This document shows positions 59,701-64,000 of a stretch of DNA of 64,000 nt, one piece after another. Location of the stretch: contig JAGPNK010000001.1 in NCBI GenBank assembly GCA_020746835.1, positions 248,001 through 312,000 of the forward strand, written 5' to 3'. Position 1 is the first letter of the stretch. Every line of letters starts with the position of its first letter. A program made the position numbers and the translations under genes. Below the pieces are notes generated by a model, which did not search any database, was not told where the DNA came from, and saw only the letters and a list, made by a program, of their open reading frames with translations. The stretch comes from Stachybotrys elegans (taxonomy: Eukaryota; Ascomycota; Sordariomycetes; Hypocreales; Stachybotryaceae).

Positions 59701-60537
59701 GCCGGCGCTGTTTACGAGGATCCGGGCTCTTTGACTCGATATTGACGGGGCAATGTCGCGGAGGATTATGTATGGTGTTGTTACGGCACAAGGAGAGCAG
59801 CCAAGTGACAGTTCAAGTAGAAGTAGAAGTAGCCTACGCGATAAGGCTTATCCAGGATGATCCCAGGGGTGCTCGAATTTGCCTACCAGCCAGCAACAAG
59901 TCAAGCATACAGACTCGTCACTTACTACAATTCCCACAAATACCTATGAACTAGAGCAGCACATGAGACAGGCGGCTGAATATCACTTTTGGAGGGCGTC
60001 AAGGCAATTCCTTTCCATTCGAATACTTGCCCTCTGTCAGAGACAACGGGATTTCGTCATTACCTAAGCCAATCCTCGACAGGGGCTTCGGAAATTGCGG
60101 AACAGCTGTAATCCACTATTATGGCATGATTCTCATAGCCCCTTTTCGAGAATGCAAGCTGGCCGACGCAGGTACCAACCATCAACTCATTGTAGCTTTT
60201 GTGTGGTGACTCCAAGACGGAATAAATGCATTTTCGATAAAATCTAATAGTTAATTTGTATGATGCACATTAAAGGGCCGGAGCCCGTTCATTCAATCCA
60301 TTTGTGACTTGACAGCGAATCCCATTTCTACGCATTGAAAATATTCCACTTGCTGCTGCCAAACGAGAAGAAAAGAAAACAAGAAACCCTTCACAGAAAT
60401 CAATCTACAATGTCCTCCTTGGAAATTGGGCGCACGACCCAAGACCCGCAGGCGGTATGCTCCGCAAGACCACAAAGGAAGTCATATACATCTGGAGATC
60501 TCAATATCAACGGAGAGCCAGTTTCAGTGCCCCAGGA
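59701..60537. other. Region between the Lcb1 and FKS1 genes
   Basis: These 837 bp contain the Lcb1 leader and promoter and the FKS1 3' flank. A 43-codon plus-strand frame (60410-60541) that overlaps the FKS1 stop is described in findings. No RNA gene is seen. Confidence 0.5.
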
Positions 60538-63500
60538 TTAGAAGAGACGGATCCTGTCGGTAGGATCAGCGCTGCCACCCGTTGTAGAACTCGTGCGCCC
60601 AGCGCCTGTGTAGCCAGGCATTCCAGTACCAGTGGCTGAGGTGCCGTTTGTGTTGTCGTGGTTCTGGTTATTGGGTTGTACGAGAATCATATTGGCCCCG
60701 AAACCATTCAGAGTGTCGTGCAGGCTGCTCAGGTCGAGCATGGGTCCGGCGACAATAGGTCCGACAAGCAGAGCGACGAACACGACAAGCAAGAGGAAGT
60801 ACAAGATAGCGTAGCGGATAACGCGTCTGCGCCTGAGCTTGGACTGCTTCATCGAATAAATAGGGGGGCGAATCTGGCGGCTATATTCAAAGTTAGCTTT
60901 CGCATGTCCAGGGTGGGGCTGGACCGCTGAACAACATACCTAGGACGAAGCCAGAAGAGCATCATCGAGTGAAGCATATCGATGCGTGGTGTCAGGATCA
61001 TGGGCAGCATCATGAAGAGGAGAACATGCCCCAGGAGGAAATCGGCCGCGAACATGCTGAGTTCTGTAATCTTGCAAAGGAACTCACGAGCGGGCTGCGA
61101 GATTGTATGCCAGCCCATCGAGTACCATTTACCAGTCCAGAAGGCAATGTTGGCTTGATCCGTCTTCATCTCGCGAGTAAGAGTAAGCGCCACAATCAGC
61201 TTGAACAAGAAGCGTTGCAGAGCAAGTACTGCAATCATTCCCGAGAGCGTGCGTGCAAAGTTGAAGCCTTCCAGGAGGAACATAACCTCGAAGAAGACCA
61301 GCATGAAGATGACGGCGAGAGCGTGAGCGATAGCCGCCAAAACACTGCCAAACTTCTTGCAGCACATGCTCAGAAGGGGTCCCATCAAACAGGCCATTGC
61401 GAACATGACGGCGAGCACACCTGCATTGATTGCGACGGGTGCAAATGCAACGGCAAGTAGTCGAAGAAGGGAGGAGGTGGCCCTGACTGGCTCACCCTCA
61501 TTGGGGTTACCAGGGGGCCGGTTTTGATTGCTCCGCACGACGCCCGTCTGTGCGTTGATGAAGAGGTAAGGAATGACAGTCACAGCAGCAAAGATCAACG
61601 GCGACATGATTTCGCTGAAGAAGATGTTGGTGATTGCAGCTCGTGGGACGTCAGCTGACATCTTGGCCGAGGGGTCTCCGAGACTCTTGCGCTTGTAGCC
61701 AGTGATGCGAGTACGAGACAATCGGCAGAAGGCGATCCAGGACGAGCCGTGGGTCCTAGAGTTGCCACGGGACAGCCATCGCAGGAAGTCGCGGTAGTCG
61801 ATGAAGAAGTCGTTCCATGCAAACTGATGCGGGTTGTAGAGGAAAGGAGAGATGGTCAGACCGACCAGTGTGATCCAGAAGTAGACGAGTGCGGCTTGCC
61901 AGGTGGTGACGGTAGCGAAGAGGAGCAGGAGAAGGACTCTGGCACCGAAGTAGATAGCCGGTCCGGCAAAACGCGAGTATAGGACGCCAAAGGGGATGCG
62001 AGCCGTTGCGAAACCACGGCCAGTACCGATATATCGTGCACCACCAAACGAAATATCCTGGTGCACAGCCTGCGCGTAGATCTGGCACACAAAAATCTCG
62101 AAGAATGGGGACATTGACAGGATCTGCTTGGCGAAACGGACAGACGCACGCCACAGACCACGTTCGGTGAGCTCCTGGACAATGAGCGGGACGAATGCGA
62201 GGAAGAACACAAAGACAATGGAGAAGATACTGCGCTGAATCCAGTCCATGATGGCATCCGTGTTCTGGCATCCAGTTGGGAACAGGGGATCAGTAATCGG
62301 CACCTCTCGGTTGTAGTCGCAAGGGTTGGTCTCATGACGTAGTGCGCCAAAGTTGAGCATGACAACCATAAACATCTGCACGGAGAGCATGATGAACATG
62401 TTGTTGATGTGGAAGCCAGCGTGAGCATAGTAGAAGGACAAGAAGCGATCGATGGGAAGTTGGGTGCCGAGATAGTAGTACTCGCGAGAAAGCAACTGCT
62501 CGCCCATACCGGTACCGATCTTGGTGGTGAAGTTGAGAACGGAGCCAAAACCAAGATCACGACCCTTACCACACTGGTAGTATTCGCAGTGCTTGATGCG
62601 ACCGCCTCGTAGCAGCGCATTCATACCGGCGAAAATATCCTCGTTGAGATGCAGGCCCTTTTGCGCCTTGGAAACACCGCCGCGAGTAGTCATGAAGATG
62701 CCGTTGAGGAAATCGGGATGTCCATAGTGGAGCTTTCCGCCAATCTGCGCCAGAGTACGTGCGAAGAGTGTACCGAATGTCTGTTCCTTACCGGCAGCAA
62801 CGTCACCGAGGATACCAATGTTCTCTGAGAAAATGTACTCTCGGGCACCAAGGATGGCGACGGGAGCCTCGGTCTCGTTCTTGACGCCTGGGGTGTAAGG
62901 GGAGACATTATCCGTCTTCATTTCCTCAAACTCGGCAAGAACGCTGCGAATCTTGAGACATTCTTCGAGATAGTTATCCTGGTTGGCGTCGATAAGCTGG
63001 ATGTACTCGCCACGGTAGAAGATGAGGGCATGGTTCTGGTTGTCCGACTTTCCGTCACCCAGAATGGGGTTGCCGGACAGCTGGACTCTGAACTTGGGCT
63101 TTCTCATGCCATTCTCCATAATCTCCGAGTGACCGTCAATCAAGGCAGAGTAGAGGCGAGGCTCTTCGCCCTCGGCGACAGGCGGTTCCTCGTCCAGGTA
63201 GGCAATCTGAAGATCGGGGTAAGCACGGAGCAAGAATTCGGCATTCTCCATCTCTTCCTTCTTGAACTTGGAATAGCGCTGCATAGAGACGACGAGCTTG
63301 AACTTGCGGCGTGCCATGCGCTCCAACTCACGCTCAAGCTTATCCGAGTTACCACCAAACATCTGAACAACCTCAGGGTTCTCCACACGGTAGAGAAGCT
63401 TGATGGCGCGGCTGTAGTTCATGAAACCAGAGATGGTACGGTACAGGGTCTGAAAGCGAAGGGAAGCCCAGATACGTGTGCGGAGGGTGTACTCGGGTGC

Positions 63501-64000
63501 CGAGGACTTGAAGCCGATGCAGTAGAAGGGCAGATCATCAATCTTGCTCTTGGCAGTGTCCTTCTCATTCTTCTCGCCCTCGCCGTTCATTTGAGAGGTC
63601 TCATCGGCCAGAATCTTGGTGTCCTTGACGAAACAGTCCCATTCCACGGGGTGGAGCTGTTTGAGATATTCCAAAAGCGTAACGCGGGAGTAAGGTTCAT
63701 CTTCTCGGATAATCTCACGCAGAGACAGGAGAATCTTCTCGCTGTAGTGGGGGATCATGACGGTGAAGGTTGGCATGTTGTCGACAGGCAGAGGCTCGGG
63801 AATAGGTGTCGAGAGAGACTGGGCAAAGAAGGAGATTCGACGCTCGGCCTCACTCTGGGGAGGGAAGAATTCCGTCTTGAAAGAATGGTCTTCCTGCGAA
63901 ACGAAGAATGTCGGGGCTCGGAGAGTACGCTTGCCCTCCTGCTCGGACGGAACCTGGTGGTAGAGCAGCTTCTGAACGTGGTCGATGGCCAACAGATGCT
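60538..64000 (-). CDS. fks1: 1,3-beta-glucan synthase catalytic subunit, 3' part (5' part outside the window)
   Basis: Fks1 is the plasma-membrane GT48 enzyme that makes wall beta-1,3-glucan from UDP-glucose and is the echinocandin target. The window holds about the last 1,130 residues of a protein usually near 1,900. The cytosolic catalytic region is present ([76 protein letters not shown]). About ten C-terminal membrane segments follow. A 59-nt intron (60881-60939) joins FWLRPS to [19 protein letters not shown], and the last exon ends DPTDRIRLF. The hot-spot 2 equivalent is at 62223-62246. Hot spot 1 lies outside the window. The 5' continuation is to the right. Confidence 0.97.

Overview
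The window is nuclear chromosomal DNA of a filamentous ascomycete, most likely a Sordariomycete and possibly of the Hypocreales. The genes are monocistronic, and their introns are short (mostly 44-91 nt, GT...AG, often with a CTAAC-like branch site). The gene set is fungal: a white-collar blue-light receptor, 1,3-beta-glucan synthase, a chitin synthase activator, a GH17 glucanase, fungal-type Lcb1 and Sds23. The order-level placement is inferred from overall protein flavour only. No tRNA, rRNA, transposon, CRISPR array or viral sequence was recognised.

Layout from left to right: a giant DUF6606/DUF3638/DUF3645 P-loop protein (minus, runs off the left edge); an MFS monocarboxylate-type transporter (minus); the Skt5/Chs4 chitin synthase activator (minus); a 3.3 kb spacer with one doubtful small gene; proteasome subunit Rpn12 (plus); coatomer alpha subunit (minus); ER UDP-glucose:glycoprotein glucosyltransferase (plus, divergent from coatomer alpha); white collar-1 (minus) preceded by about 5 kb without a gene; karyopherin Kap121/Pse1 (minus); CBS protein Sds23 (plus); ribose-5-phosphate isomerase (minus); a NYN/PIN-type putative ribonuclease (plus); a large repeat-bearing GH17 glucanase (minus); serine palmitoyltransferase Lcb1 (minus); and the 3' half of the glucan synthase gene FKS1 (minus, runs off the right edge).

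These are mainly core housekeeping genes, but several belong to linked processes. FKS1, Skt5 and the GH17 protein build or remodel the wall. Coatomer alpha, UGGT and Lcb1 serve the early secretory pathway and membranes. WC-1 is the light-response regulator.

The most interesting signal is in the giant DUF3638 gene. Its more than 3,250-codon reading frame is intact through eight introns except for one in-frame TAG at codon 65 (9951-9953), where I would expect a Trp codon (TGG). The TAG can fold into the loop of a small hairpin. In Sordariomycetes this is the pattern of genes whose UAG is restored to UGG by developmental A-to-I mRNA editing. A recent null mutation or an assembly error would look the same from DNA alone. 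Other notable points are a CaaX prenylation box split by an intron in Skt5, a P-loop codon split by an intron in the DUF3638 gene, a possible mitochondrial presequence on ribose-5-phosphate isomerase, and a roughly 1,000-residue repetitive region ahead of the GH17 domain.
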